Below the pieces are notes generated by a model, which ran no database searches, had not been told where the DNA came from, and saw nothing but the letters and a program-made list of their open reading frames with translations. DNA of 64,000 bases from Klebsiella sp. WP3-W18-ESBL-02 (lineage in GTDB: Bacteria > Pseudomonadota > Gammaproteobacteria > Enterobacterales > Enterobacteriaceae). The stretch spans positions 2,108,001 through 2,172,000 of the forward strand of contig NZ_AP021972.1 of the NCBI RefSeq assembly GCF_014168815.1. Direction: 5' to 3'. Below, piece after piece: positions 15,138-24,768 of this stretch; the first letter of the stretch is position 1; each line of letters begins with the position of its first letter. A program made the translations under genes and the position numbers.

Positions 15138-18100
15138 TGTCTGACATTGCAACGATATCCCTACGGGTTAATACCTCCGATCTTGAGCGAGGGAATCAGG
15201 CGCTTGATGACTTTCAAAAAGCGGCCGGCACCGCGGCTAAGAAATCAGACGACCTAAACGCCAGCTTTAGAAGTGGGAACGGCGGCGCCAAGCAAGCCGC
15301 CGATGGCCTACGTGAGCAGAAGCGAGAGCTTCAGGATCTGCTGAATAAAATCAGCCCTGTTAACCGAGCGCTCAACGAGCTGGATAGCATCCAGGAAAGC
15401 CTCTCAAAGTTCCGCAACAAAGGGCTGGTAGGGGATGAAGATTTTGGCCGTTACAATGGCGTTTTAGAGGCCACTCGCTCAAAGCTGGCGCAGGTCTTGG
15501 AGTCTGAAACGGCAGAAGGCCGGGCCCGGCAGGAGCTGGCCCGGGAGACTGAGCGCGCTGCTGCTGCGAATGACCGTTTTTTAAAGTCACTTACAGACCA
15601 GGCCGCCACTTTCAGGGGCAGTAATGCGGATATTGCTGAGTATCGCGCCGCCCAGATGGGCATTGCAGAGCAGGCAGCGCCAATTATTGCCCAAATGAGG
15701 CAGCAAGAGACGGCTCTCAAGGTTGAGGCCGAGCAGCGCCGGATCGTAAAGCAAGCGATTGTAGAAATGGAGGCGGCAGAACGAGCAGAAGCGGCAGAGG
15801 TAAGCCGCGCACAGCGCGCCAGAGAGTCCTTTGTTGAAACGCTAGAGCGCGAGGTCAACGCGATCGGGAAAAGCCGCACCGAGCTATTGGCTCTTAAAGC
15901 GGCTGAGCTTGGCGTTAGCGATCAAAGCGCGCCGTTGATTGCTCGTTTACGTGAGCAGGACGACGCCTGGAAGCGCGGCGAGATAAGCGCCGGGCAGTAT
16001 CGCCAGGCGATGCGCTTGCTACCGGCTCAGATCACCGATGTGGTGACTTCTCTCGCCAGCGGCTCGCCAGTGTGGCTGGTGGCTATCCAGCAAGGCGGCC
16101 AGATTAAAGACTCATTTGGCGGCGTCAGCAATGCTACAAAAGTGCTGCTGTCCTTCCTTAACCCCATGAATGTGGCGATCGGCTTGGTCGCCTTGGGATT
16201 CGGCGCGCTGGCGCTCAAAGTTGCTGATAACAGGAAAGAGCTGGCCGAGTCTGCAAAAGCTGTGCAGGACAATATTGGCGTGACGGGCGATTTTGCCGAG
16301 AAATTGGCCGTTAACATACGCAATATAGCTGATACATCCGGCCAGACGGCGGACGCAGTTTCTAAAGCCTTCATCTCAACCAATGACGGCGCGGGCCAGG
16401 CCGTAGACAAGTTAATAGCGGTTGGTGTGAGTTATCAGGATGCAAAAACCAGAGTCGAGCAGTACAAAGAATCTGGCGACTTCACATCGCTTAATTCACT
16501 GATTGAACAGCATAAATTAAAAATCGCGGGAATTGCTGATCAGTGGACTGACGCCGCTGTAAAAGTGAGAAATTACTACACGGCCGCAGATAAAGGGCCG
16601 CAAGGTGTGGCGCTGGGTGGTGCGATTGACGGCGGAATAGTTGCCGCCGGATCGGCAAAGTCTTTGCTGGCGGATATCACCGGCGCCCAGCGGACATACC
16701 AGGAAGATGTGAAGAAAACCGCTGAGTCAACGGAGTCTCTTTACTTATCCCTTGATCGCGTAGCCAGCGCACAGAAGAACCTTGTTGATGCGCAGAAGAA
16801 CCTCAACAAGATACGGCAGACCGGCGACAAAGAGACAATATCGCAAGCCGAGCGCATTGTTGTATTGCGTCAGCAGGAGTTAGCCAGCGCCATGAAGGCG
16901 CAAACGCCACGCAGTAAAACGCGCGATCCAAATGCTACTCAGGACAAGCAGGATCTGGACCTACAGCGGCAGACGCTGGCACTCCAGGTTCAGCTTGACG
17001 TGATGGGTAAGCAGCAAGCCCTGGGCGGGGTAATTAGCCAGCAGCGGCGCGACCTGTTAACTACAGAGTCTGAGATCTCGATACTGACTGAGAAAGCCCA
17101 AAAAGAGGGGCTTAACCAGCAGGAGCAAATCAGGCTGGCGGCCGATAAACGGACGCTTTCGGAGCGTGAGACGCTGGCGGCGCTGGGTGACCAGTACGAG
17201 CAGAAAAAGCGTTTGCAGGAGCTGGATAAACAGGCTAGCAAGTTTGAAGAGCAGCAGCGCGCCAAACAAGCGGCGATAGATGCCCAGGCCAGCGGGAAAT
17301 CGAGCACAGAGGCTCAGCGCGACGCCGAGAGGGCGAGAATCGGCGAGCAGTACGCCGATAACCCAGACGCCCGCGACAGAGCGTTAAGGGCCGCAGAGGA
17401 AACCTATAAAAAGCAGGATGATCTGCAAAGTAATTGGTTGGCCGGCGCAAAAAGCGCATGGACTGAATATTACGACACTGCAACCAACGTTTATCAGTCA
17501 GTGCATAACGTGGCGGCGTCTGCATTCAGCGGGCTAAACGGTATGCTTGACGATCTGGTTTTAACCGGCAAGACCAGTTTTAAGAGCTTTGCCGCCTCGA
17601 TGCTCAAAATGATCGCTCAAGTTATCGATCAGCTGCTTATCGCTTACGCCATTCAATCGGCCTTGGGTTGGATAACGGGAAGTTCAAGCGGCGGCAGTAC
17701 GCCATCCGGCGCTTACACTGGTGCAGCTGCGAATCTGACTTTTAGCGGCGGCGGATATACTGGGGACGGCGGTAAGTATCAGCCAAAAGGCGTGGTGCAC
17801 GGCGGTGAGTTCGTGTTCACCAAAGAGGCCACCAGCGCATTAGGTATCGATAACCTTTACTCCCTAATGAGAAGCGCGCAGGGATATGCTAACGGCGGTT
17901 ACGTCGGCAGTGCCCCAATGACCGGTTTAAAAGGTGGGAGCGGTGCCGCGGGCTTTGCCCCAGTGTTTAGCACCACGGTAAATATTGATTCAGATGGCGG
18001 CGCGTCCTCGAAGTCCAGCGATGGTGGTGACGCAATGGGCAGGGCTCTTGCTGCTGAACTACAGAATGCAGCTTTGCAGGTGGTTCAAAAGCAAGTTAAA

Positions 18101-18139
18101 AATGGCGGCATCATTTACAACTTTGTTAAAGGAAGATAA
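15137..18139 (+). CDS. tail tape measure protein
   Basis: 1000 residues. Long helical, Gln/Ala/Arg-rich N-terminal half, a hydrophobic pair near residues 330-360 (LSFLNPMNVAIGLVALGFGALAL), further coiled coil, then a C-terminal region with a hydrophobic segment (MIAQVIDQLLIAYAIQSALGWI) and Gly-rich repeats as in the lambda gpH C-terminal family. Its length sets tail length; at roughly 1.5 angstrom per residue a tail of about 150 nm is expected. The C-terminal part is usually involved in membrane passage of DNA. Confidence 0.92.
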   Translation: MSDIATISLRVNTSDLERGNQALDDFQKAAGTAAKKSDDLNASFRSGNGGAKQAADGLREQKRELQDLLNKISPVNRALNELDSIQESLSKFRNKGLVGDEDFGRYNGVLEATRSKLAQVLESETAEGRARQELARETERAAAANDRFLKSLTDQAATFRGSNADIAEYRAAQMGIAEQAAPIIAQMRQQETALKVEAEQRRIVKQAIVEMEAAERAEAAEVSRAQRARESFVETLEREVNAIGKSRTELLALKAAELGVSDQSAPLIARLREQDDAWKRGEISAGQYRQAMRLLPAQITDVVTSLASGSPVWLVAIQQGGQIKDSFGGVSNATKVLLSFLNPMNVAIGLVALGFGALALKVADNRKELAESAKAVQDNIGVTGDFAEKLAVNIRNIADTSGQTADAVSKAFISTNDGAGQAVDKLIAVGVSYQDAKTRVEQYKESGDFTSLNSLIEQHKLKIAGIADQWTDAAVKVRNYYTAADKGPQGVALGGAIDGGIVAAGSAKSLLADITGAQRTYQEDVKKTAESTESLYLSLDRVASAQKNLVDAQKNLNKIRQTGDKETISQAERIVVLRQQELASAMKAQTPRSKTRDPNATQDKQDLDLQRQTLALQVQLDVMGKQQALGGVISQQRRDLLTTESEISILTEKAQKEGLNQQEQIRLAADKRTLSERETLAALGDQYEQKKRLQELDKQASKFEEQQRAKQAAIDAQASGKSSTEAQRDAERARIGEQYADNPDARDRALRAAEETYKKQDDLQSNWLAGAKSAWTEYYDTATNVYQSVHNVAASAFSGLNGMLDDLVLTGKTSFKSFAASMLKMIAQVIDQLLIAYAIQSALGWITGSSSGGSTPSGAYTGAAANLTFSGGGYTGDGGKYQPKGVVHGGEFVFTKEATSALGIDNLYSLMRSAQGYANGGYVGSAPMTGLKGGSGAAGFAPVFSTTVNIDSDGGASSKSSDGGDAMGRALAAELQNAALQVVQKQVKNGGIIYNFVKGR

Positions 18140-18160
18140 CCCGCTACGGCGGTTTTTTTT
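18140..18160 (+). terminator. intrinsic terminator CCGC-TACG-GCGG
   Basis: A 4-bp GC stem with TACG loop and eight T, right behind the tape measure stop and 11 bp before the next start. The same motif recurs before gene J (21200-21217). Confidence 0.6.
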
Positions 18161-18171
18161 ATGGGGGTTTT

Positions 18172-18522
18172 ATGGCTGTAGAAACTTACAAGTGGCCTAT
18201 GCAGCTGGGCGCCGGTGCCATCAAATATAGTCAGTCTTTGCGGACGGCTCAGTTTGGCGATGGATATGAGCAAGTCGCCGACAACGGCATTAACTCTACA
18301 GCGATAGAGATCCCGATGGTATTCACTGGCGCTGATAACGACGTCAACGAGGTGCGGGCGTTTTTGCTGGCGCATACAGTAAAGGCGTTCATCATCACCC
18401 CGCCAGGCGAGGAAAAGGGGCTTTATCGGGTTGTTTCGGATTCAATCAATAAGCAGCAATTCAGCAGCGTCGTATCGCAACTGACATTCACGATTAAGCG
18501 CGCATATGGAGTGTATAGCTAA
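18172..18522 (+). CDS. minor tail protein (lambda gpM family)
   Basis: 116 residues. The motif TAQFGDGYEQVADNGIN (about residues 25-41) is diagnostic for the phage minor tail protein M family, part of the tail tip assembled around the tape measure. The stop overlaps the next start (TAATG). Confidence 0.85.
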   Translation: MAVETYKWPMQLGAGAIKYSQSLRTAQFGDGYEQVADNGINSTAIEIPMVFTGADNDVNEVRAFLLAHTVKAFIITPPGEEKGLYRVVSDSINKQQFSSVVSQLTFTIKRAYGVYS

Positions 18523-19292
18523 TGGCACTTATTGATCTGGCTGCATCGCTCGCGCCCGGCGGCCGTGTTCGTTTAGTTGAAGTTGATGGTTCAGAGTTTA
18601 GCGCCGGAATTCATCGATTCCATTACAGCCCGTTTCCGCATACGCCGGAAGAAATCGACGCGGCCGGTGGTGAAGAGGACAAGCTGGGGCCAAAGCCAAT
18701 AATCTGGAATGGCGATGCTTATGATTTTTGGCCGTTTCAGGTTGCGGATCTGGAGCTATCCACAGACCAGGCGGCAGAGCCAAGTCTGACAGTATCAAAT
18801 CTCGATGGCACAATTTCTGCGCTGTGCTTGCAGTTTAAAGACATGGTTAACGCGAAAGTGACCATTATCGACACTTACGCGATCTATCTTGATGCTGATA
18901 ACTATCCCGGAGGTGTTAACGCGACAGCCGATCCGACGATGTTTACCGCACAAACATTTTGGCTTGATACCAAATCTGCTGAAGATGATGAAACCGTCAC
19001 CTGGACGCTCAGCAGCCCGGCAGATCTTCAAAACATGCTGATTCCAACCAGGCAGATTACATCGCTTTGTGAATGGGCATTGCGCGGCCAATACCGCAGC
19101 GGCGACGGATGCACTTACAACGGGACCGCGTATTTTGACGCGAAAGGCAACGCCGTTGCAGATCCGGCGCTCGATGACTGTGGCGGCTGCCTCAGTGACT
19201 GCCGCAAGCGTTTTGGCGCCAATATGGCTGACCCAAACGCGGCGATCCTCGACTTTGGCGGCTATCCAAGCTCGGTTTTAATATCGCAGTAA
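18522..19292 (+). CDS. minor tail protein (lambda gpL family, Fe-S cluster protein)
   Basis: 256 residues. Matches lambda gpL, including a C-terminal cysteine set: LCEWALRG, GDGCTYNG and DDCGGCLSDC. In lambda gpL four such cysteines bind an iron-sulfur cluster in the C-terminal domain. It forms part of the tail tip between the tube and the J protein. Confidence 0.88.
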   Translation: MALIDLAASLAPGGRVRLVEVDGSEFSAGIHRFHYSPFPHTPEEIDAAGGEEDKLGPKPIIWNGDAYDFWPFQVADLELSTDQAAEPSLTVSNLDGTISALCLQFKDMVNAKVTIIDTYAIYLDADNYPGGVNATADPTMFTAQTFWLDTKSAEDDETVTWTLSSPADLQNMLIPTRQITSLCEWALRGQYRSGDGCTYNGTAYFDAKGNAVADPALDDCGGCLSDCRKRFGANMADPNAAILDFGGYPSSVLISQ

Positions 19293-19300
19293 GGCTCTTT

Positions 19301-20032
19301 ATGAACAAAAAAATAATGGCAGAAATCCGGGCTCATGCACTGGAGGACTCGCCGCGGGAGTGTTGCGGCTTTGTCATCCGTGTTGGCCGGAGTCTGATCT
19401 ATATGCGCGTACCGAATACCCATGAAAACCCCGCAGAGCATTTCCGCATTGACGCCGGCCAATGGGTTACTGCCGAGGATTTGGGCGAGATAATCAGGGT
19501 CATCCACTCTCACCCCGGAGACGGCGCCCGCGCTATTCCGTCAGACCGGGATCGGCAGCAATGCGATCAATCCGGCGTTGTGTGGGGAATCTACGCGCCG
19601 GACTGCAACGACTACGCCGAAATCACGCCAGCGTCAGCGCCGTTGATTGGCCGCCCGTTCATCCTCGGTTCGTATGACTGCTGGGGGCTGGTGATGGATT
19701 GGCATCGCGCCCAGGGTGTCATGCTTAACGATTTTCGCGTCGATTACCCGTGGTGGGAAACGCAGTACCCGGACGATCTCTATTTTGATAACTGGGAGCG
19801 AGAGGGGTTTGTTGAATGCGACCCGGCGCCGGGCTGTATGGTCATCATGCAGGTGCAGTCGAATAAATGGAATCACGCGGGGATCATAACCGAGCAAGGG
19901 GAGTTATTGCATCACCTTTACGGGCGCTTATCTGAGGTTACGCCGTACGCCCGCGGCTATTTCAAAGAACGAACCGTGATCTGTGTTCGGCACCGTGATT
20001 TACCTAAGGAGGTCAAGCCGTGGCGCGTCTAA
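19301..20032 (+). CDS. tail assembly protein K (JAB domain plus NlpC/P60 domain)
   Basis: 243 residues. The N-terminal domain has the JAMM metalloprotease pattern: Glu in SPRECCGF (near residue 20), HSHPGD and SDRD. The C-terminal domain has the NlpC/P60 cysteine in GSYDCWGLV and the histidine in WNHAGII. This is the lambda gpK layout. It is needed for tail tip assembly and may cut peptidoglycan peptides during DNA entry. It overlaps gene I by 13 bp. Confidence 0.9.
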   Translation: MNKKIMAEIRAHALEDSPRECCGFVIRVGRSLIYMRVPNTHENPAEHFRIDAGQWVTAEDLGEIIRVIHSHPGDGARAIPSDRDRQQCDQSGVVWGIYAPDCNDYAEITPASAPLIGRPFILGSYDCWGLVMDWHRAQGVMLNDFRVDYPWWETQYPDDLYFDNWEREGFVECDPAPGCMVIMQVQSNKWNHAGIITEQGELLHHLYGRLSEVTPYARGYFKERTVICVRHRDLPKEVKPWRV

Positions 20033-20613
20033 CCACAATTCGGCTATATGGGGCGCTGGGCGCTCTTTTCGGGCGTGTTCATCGGCTTGCCGTGAAAACA
20101 TCTGCTGAAGCAGTAAAAGCGCTCTCCGTGAATCTGGATGGCTTTGAAAGCTATCTGTTAAACGCTAAAAAAAACGGGATGGTTTTTGCGGTGTTCAGGG
20201 GGAAAAAAAATATTGGCGTCGACGATTACAAAAACCTTTCTGGCGATAGTGACATACGCATAGCGCCGATCATGGAAGGTTCTAAGAAAGGCGGTGTATT
20301 TCAGACCATATTAGGGGCTGTGCTGGTGGTCGTTGGGGTTGTCGTAACGGGCCTATCTTATGGGTGGGCTTCTCCGGTTGGTGGTGCTCTGATATCTGCG
20401 GGAGCCGGGATGATGGCTGGGGGTATTTACCAGATGCTATCTCCGCAGGCGAAAGGCCTACAGAGCAGGCAGGATGCAGACAACAAGCCATCTTACGCTT
20501 TTGGCAGCGCGGTTAACACGACCGCTATGGGAAATCCGATCCCTATTCTCTACGGTGAAAGAGAGATTGGTGGTGCAATTTTGAGCGCAGGTATTACAGC
20601 GGAAGATATTTAA
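20020..20613 (+). CDS. tail assembly protein I (lambda gpI family)
   Basis: 197 residues from GTG 20020, with a strong AAGGAGG upstream inside gene K. It has a ubiquitin-like N-terminal half and a hydrophobic Gly-rich centre (TILGAVLVVVGVVVTGLSYGWASPVGGALISAGAGMMAGG), ending PIPILYGEREIGGAILSAGI as usual in the lambda I family. Required for tail tip assembly and absent from mature virions in lambda. Confidence 0.88.
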   Translation: MARLTTIRLYGALGALFGRVHRLAVKTSAEAVKALSVNLDGFESYLLNAKKNGMVFAVFRGKKNIGVDDYKNLSGDSDIRIAPIMEGSKKGGVFQTILGAVLVVVGVVVTGLSYGWASPVGGALISAGAGMMAGGIYQMLSPQAKGLQSRQDADNKPSYAFGSAVNTTAMGNPIPILYGEREIGGAILSAGITAEDI

Positions 20614-20674
20614 CCGTGACCAATCTCTAATCGATTGATAAGATTCATCCTATTCAATCTGTGAGAAGTCTAAA

Positions 20675-21139
20675 ATGAAAAAAATTATCTTTGTTACATC
20701 TCTATTGCTTCTATCTGGGTGCGATAATAAGTTTCAACTATCGAAATTACTCCCGCCTAAAGATAAGCCGTCAATAGCTGAAATGATATCGTCAGGACAG
20801 CAGGAAATGGCGTCAGAGTGTAAAGCGGGAGTTATTTCATTTAATTGCGAATTTCTTACCAAAGACCTTGTTGATCCAGATAAGTGGCATCACACCAAAC
20901 TTTACTTAAACAATAACGGCAAAGTCGATATGGATATTGATGGAAAGGCTTATTTTCAGGATAGCGTTGAAAGCGATACTTTCTCAGGCCAGGAAACAAC
21001 CTCTTATTCATTGACGTCTGCTGACGGTGAGCGAGGCGAGGTTAGAGTGGTTAGAACTAACTCTAGTGCATCATTGAATTTTGACGCTTATCATTTAGGT
21101 GGCAAGCGGTATGTTATGGGTGGCGCAAAACTCATGTAG
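20675..21139 (+). CDS. AT-rich lipoprotein accessory gene between I and J
   Basis: 154 residues. The N-terminus MKKIIFVTSLLLLSGC is a lipoprotein signal with a clean lipobox LSGC (Cys16), followed by DN at +2/+3, where Asp favours inner-membrane retention. The rest is soluble and acidic with no recognised domain. The gene is more AT-rich than I and J and has its own AGAAG ribosome site. A surface lipoprotein inserted beside the host-recognition gene J suggests a superinfection-exclusion role (receptor or entry block), inferred from position only. Confidence 0.6.
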   Translation: MKKIIFVTSLLLLSGCDNKFQLSKLLPPKDKPSIAEMISSGQQEMASECKAGVISFNCEFLTKDLVDPDKWHHTKLYLNNNGKVDMDIDGKAYFQDSVESDTFSGQETTSYSLTSADGERGEVRVVRTNSSASLNFDAYHLGGKRYVMGGAKLM

Positions 21140-21197
21140 TCACTCCGGTGGCTATTTGATTGCCCCTTGCTGCTGTTAATTAATAGTAATTTGAACT

Positions 21198-21217
21198 AAC
21201 CCGCTACGGCGGGTTTT
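21198..21217 (+). terminator. intrinsic terminator CCCGC-TACG-GCGGG
   Basis: A 5-bp GC stem with TACG loop and seven T, ending the lipoprotein transcript 15 bp before the J start; near copy of the element at 18140. Confidence 0.75.
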
Positions 21218-21231
21218 TTTATGGGTGCAAT

Positions 21232-24200
21232 ATGGCAACAATCATAGGCTCAAAGGGTGGAAGCCAAAAGACACACACGCCAGTAGAGCAGCCAGACAGT
21301 GCGCAATCTTTAGCGCGTTGTCGAATTTTACTGGCGCTGGGTGAGGGCGAGTTTGCTGGTGGCCTCGATGCGACAAAAGTATATCTTGATGGCACACCGC
21401 TGGCGAACGACGACGGCACAATGAACTTTGAAAACGTGACGTGGGATTTTCGCCCAGGCACGCAGACGCAGGATCATATTGCGGGCTTCCCGGCGGTTGA
21501 GAACGAAATTAGCGTTGGCGTATCGCTGACCACAGAGGAATCATTCGTTCGCGCCATCAACAATACTCAGCTTGATGCTGTGCTGGTGCGCATGGGGATA
21601 AACGGCCTCCAGCAGCAGGAAACGGACGGCGACATTGTGGGCGCCACAGTGTCCTACCACATCGACGTTTCAACCGATGGTGGAGCATATCAAACCGTAC
21701 TGAATAAAACGGTCACCGAGAAGCTGAGCACGCTCTACGAGATAACGCACCGCATCAACTTGCCAAAGGCCACTTTTGGCTGGCAAATCCGTGTTGTCCG
21801 AGATACCGCCGACAGCACTAGCCAGCTCCTGCAAAATAAAACGCAGATCCAGGCGCTGACAGAAGTCATAGACGCGCGCTTACGCTATCCACTCACGGCG
21901 TTACTGTACGTTTCCTTTAATGCGAAATCATTCAGCAACATTCCGAAAATCTCCTGCAAGCCGAAAGGTCGCATTATCCGTATTCCGGCGAACTATGACC
22001 CGGTAGCGCGAACTTATACCGGTTCGTGGGATGGAACATTTAAATGGGGATGGACAAATAACCCGGCGTGGATCTGGCTTGATGTGCTGACAGAGCCCCG
22101 CTTTGGCCTTGGCCGTCGCGTCACCGTTGATATGCTCGACAAATGGGAGTTGTACCGTATTGCGCAGCGCTGCGATCAGCTTGTGCCGGATGGCAAAGGC
22201 GGGAGCGGCTACGAGCCCCGTTTTCTGTATGACGTTTATATTCAGTCTCAGGCTGACGCATGGCAGGTTATAAGGGATATTGCAGCAGGTTTCAGCGGCA
22301 TGACGTTTTGGGGAAACAACATGTTTAATGTTGTTTCTGATATGCCAGCAGATACATCAAAGCTACAGATCCTGACCCGGGCCGCGGTAATCGGCAAGCC
22401 AACATATTCAAGCGGCAGCGAGAAAAACCGCTTTAGCTCGGCCCTGATTAACTACAGCGACCCAAACAACCACTATCAGGACCGTACCACGGCGGTGATG
22501 TTTCCCGACCTGGTGAAGCAGTTTAAATTTAAGCAAACGCAGATTACGGCAATTGGTTGTACGCGAGAGAGCGAAGCGCAGCGGCGCGGCAGTTGGGCCG
22601 TTTACTCCAACTATCTGGACCGAATGATCAGCGTAACAACAGGCCTCGACGGTTATGTTTTCATCCCTGGCACTGTGTTTGCCTTTGCTGATGAACGTCT
22701 CGCCGGCCGCGTGTACGGCGGCCGCGTGACAGGCTATGACGAGCGAATCAACGCAGTCATGACAGACCGCGGGACAAGCGCTACCGCGGGCGACACTCTG
22801 ATGATTCGCACCACTGGCGGGACGGTTGAAAGCCGGGTGATTCAGGCTGTTAACGGTACACAGCTGATCGTTGCCAGCCGCTTTAGCTCTCCACCAGCAA
22901 ACGATGCTGTTTTCGTGATTGATGCCGGCCAGCTGCGCTTGCAGTATTTCAGAGTGACGAACCTCAAATTCAATGACGAGGAGAACACTTTTACAATCAC
23001 GGCCGTTGAGTATAACGCATCAAAATATGATGCCGTTGATAACAACGCGCGCCTCGATACGCCGCCAATCAGCCTTATTCCTACAGGGATCGTCGCCCAG
23101 CCGCGAAACATCCTGGTCACAAGTTACGACGCGGTGCAGCAAGGCCAGCGTTCGGCGACGTTGGTTGCATCCTGGGATGCTCCACAGGATAAGAACGGAA
23201 AGCCACAGGCTGATATTGTCGCCTACCAGGTGCAGTGGAAGCGCGGCGAAAATGAATGGATCAATTTGCCGGAAACCGGGTTACGCAACATCGAGGTAAA
23301 CGGGATTTTTGAAGGTGATTACCTTGTCCGCGTTCGGGCCATCAATACCGGCGGCGCGTCAAGTCTGTGGGCCACGTCGGCATTAACGCACCTTAAAGGG
23401 CGAATAGGCGATGTTCCTAAGCCCGTAGGTTTGCGCACTACGTCGATAAACTGGGGTATTCAAATCGATTGGGCATTCCCGGCCGACACAGGCGACACGC
23501 TATTTACAGAGCTGCAATATTCCGTGAATGGTAACGGCGATAATCAGCAGCTTTTGGCCGATGTTCCATACCCACAGCGGACATATACACAGATGGGTTT
23601 AAAGGCTGGCGTTGAATTCTGGTATCGGGCCCGATTAGTTGACCGAATCGGCAACCAGAGCGATTGGACGGGGTGGATTAGAGGGACGTCAAACGGTGAG
23701 GCCGATGATTACCTGGGCGATATCGCCAACGATTTCCTGACATCAAAAGACGGTGATGCGTTGACGAGCCAGATTGATCAGAACGTCGAAGGCATACTGC
23801 AAAACGCCCTGGCGAACAATGCCACTATCGATCACCAGTGGGCGCAGTATGGCACCGTTCGCGCGGACATTCTCGTTGTTAAAACGACGATTGCCGATGT
23901 AGCCAACTCAATGGCCGAGCTATCGACAACCGTACAGGCCCAGGTAGACGACGTCGTAGCAACGCTAGAGGACAAGCTGACGGCCGTTGTTGATGTCGAT
24001 GGCGCATCGGCTATTCACACGCTAAAAGTCGGTGTGAGGATTGATGATGTTTACTATGGCGCGGGAATGTCCGTTGCCGTTGTTGCCGATGCCGGGCAGC
24101 CAGTGATAACCAGGATTGGGTTTAACGCCAACCAGCTCGTATTAATGAGCGGCGAGGGTGACGCGCAATATTCACCGTTTGCGGTTATCAACGGGCAGGT

Positions 24201-24441
24201 GTTTATCAGTGATGCCTTTATCCAATACGGACAAATTACATTAGCGAAAATTGGAGAACTTAGGTCTGCAAATTACGTAGCAGGGCAGACGGGCACAATT
24301 ATGAAATCAGATGGCACGTTCGAGATAAACGGCGGCGTCGCTGGTGAGGGTGCAATGAAGATAACTAATGTGACACAGAGCGTTAAGGATGAAAATAACG
24401 TACTCCGTGTACAGATTGGGAAGATTACAGGGGTCTTTTAA
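21232..24441 (+). CDS. tail tip/host specificity protein J
   Basis: 1069 residues with the lambda J domain order: N-terminal tail-hub part (residues 1-~600, including LDVLTEPRFGLGR), then fibronectin type III-like repeats (about 620-830, with SATLVASWDAPQDKNGKP and GDYLVRVRAINTGGASS), then a C-terminal receptor-binding region from about 860 onward. It forms the central tail fibre and decides the bacterial receptor. The C-terminal part is shorter than in lambda J and is followed by two small tip genes that may complete the receptor-binding structure. Confidence 0.92.
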   Translation: MATIIGSKGGSQKTHTPVEQPDSAQSLARCRILLALGEGEFAGGLDATKVYLDGTPLANDDGTMNFENVTWDFRPGTQTQDHIAGFPAVENEISVGVSLTTEESFVRAINNTQLDAVLVRMGINGLQQQETDGDIVGATVSYHIDVSTDGGAYQTVLNKTVTEKLSTLYEITHRINLPKATFGWQIRVVRDTADSTSQLLQNKTQIQALTEVIDARLRYPLTALLYVSFNAKSFSNIPKISCKPKGRIIRIPANYDPVARTYTGSWDGTFKWGWTNNPAWIWLDVLTEPRFGLGRRVTVDMLDKWELYRIAQRCDQLVPDGKGGSGYEPRFLYDVYIQSQADAWQVIRDIAAGFSGMTFWGNNMFNVVSDMPADTSKLQILTRAAVIGKPTYSSGSEKNRFSSALINYSDPNNHYQDRTTAVMFPDLVKQFKFKQTQITAIGCTRESEAQRRGSWAVYSNYLDRMISVTTGLDGYVFIPGTVFAFADERLAGRVYGGRVTGYDERINAVMTDRGTSATAGDTLMIRTTGGTVESRVIQAVNGTQLIVASRFSSPPANDAVFVIDAGQLRLQYFRVTNLKFNDEENTFTITAVEYNASKYDAVDNNARLDTPPISLIPTGIVAQPRNILVTSYDAVQQGQRSATLVASWDAPQDKNGKPQADIVAYQVQWKRGENEWINLPETGLRNIEVNGIFEGDYLVRVRAINTGGASSLWATSALTHLKGRIGDVPKPVGLRTTSINWGIQIDWAFPADTGDTLFTELQYSVNGNGDNQQLLADVPYPQRTYTQMGLKAGVEFWYRARLVDRIGNQSDWTGWIRGTSNGEADDYLGDIANDFLTSKDGDALTSQIDQNVEGILQNALANNATIDHQWAQYGTVRADILVVKTTIADVANSMAELSTTVQAQVDDVVATLEDKLTAVVDVDGASAIHTLKVGVRIDDVYYGAGMSVAVVADAGQPVITRIGFNANQLVLMSGEGDAQYSPFAVINGQVFISDAFIQYGQITLAKIGELRSANYVAGQTGTIMKSDGTFEINGGVAGEGAMKITNVTQSVKDENNVLRVQIGKITGVF

Positions 24442-24767
24442 TGTCCTGGGGTGTTCAAACATGGGATGCAAACGGCGTCCCTAATAACTATGGAATAAAG
24501 CCTGTTTCTGTCTACGGTACAATATTACTTTCTGACGGGCAAAAAACAGGGTCGTGGTCAATTACCGTTCCTGCTGGGTTGAGGCTAAATTATTATCACG
24601 TTGCCAATACCTCGGAAACAAGTAATGTCGGCCTCGGCAATGGCAGGAGAAGAATAACTGTATCAGGTAATTCAATAATTGTATCTTCTGCCGGTGACAC
24701 GGAATATGCTGCTGATACCTATCAAGCGGCGCGGGCTTTTTTAGTAATTACGATAGAGAAAACATAG
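24441..24767 (+). CDS. small tail-tip protein A
   Basis: 108 residues, overlapping the J stop (TAATG). Starts MSWGVQTWDANGVPNN. Beta-rich, no signal peptide. It shares its N-terminal style (MSxGV, then W-D/A-x-G) with the next gene and with an internal segment of it (YGLAIWDASGT), so the two look related by duplication. Genes like this after J are common in N15/HK-like prophages and are thought to be virion tip proteins. Confidence 0.6.
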   Translation: MSWGVQTWDANGVPNNYGIKPVSVYGTILLSDGQKTGSWSITVPAGLRLNYYHVANTSETSNVGLGNGRRRITVSGNSIIVSSAGDTEYAADTYQAARAFLVITIEKT

Positions 24768-24768
24768 A

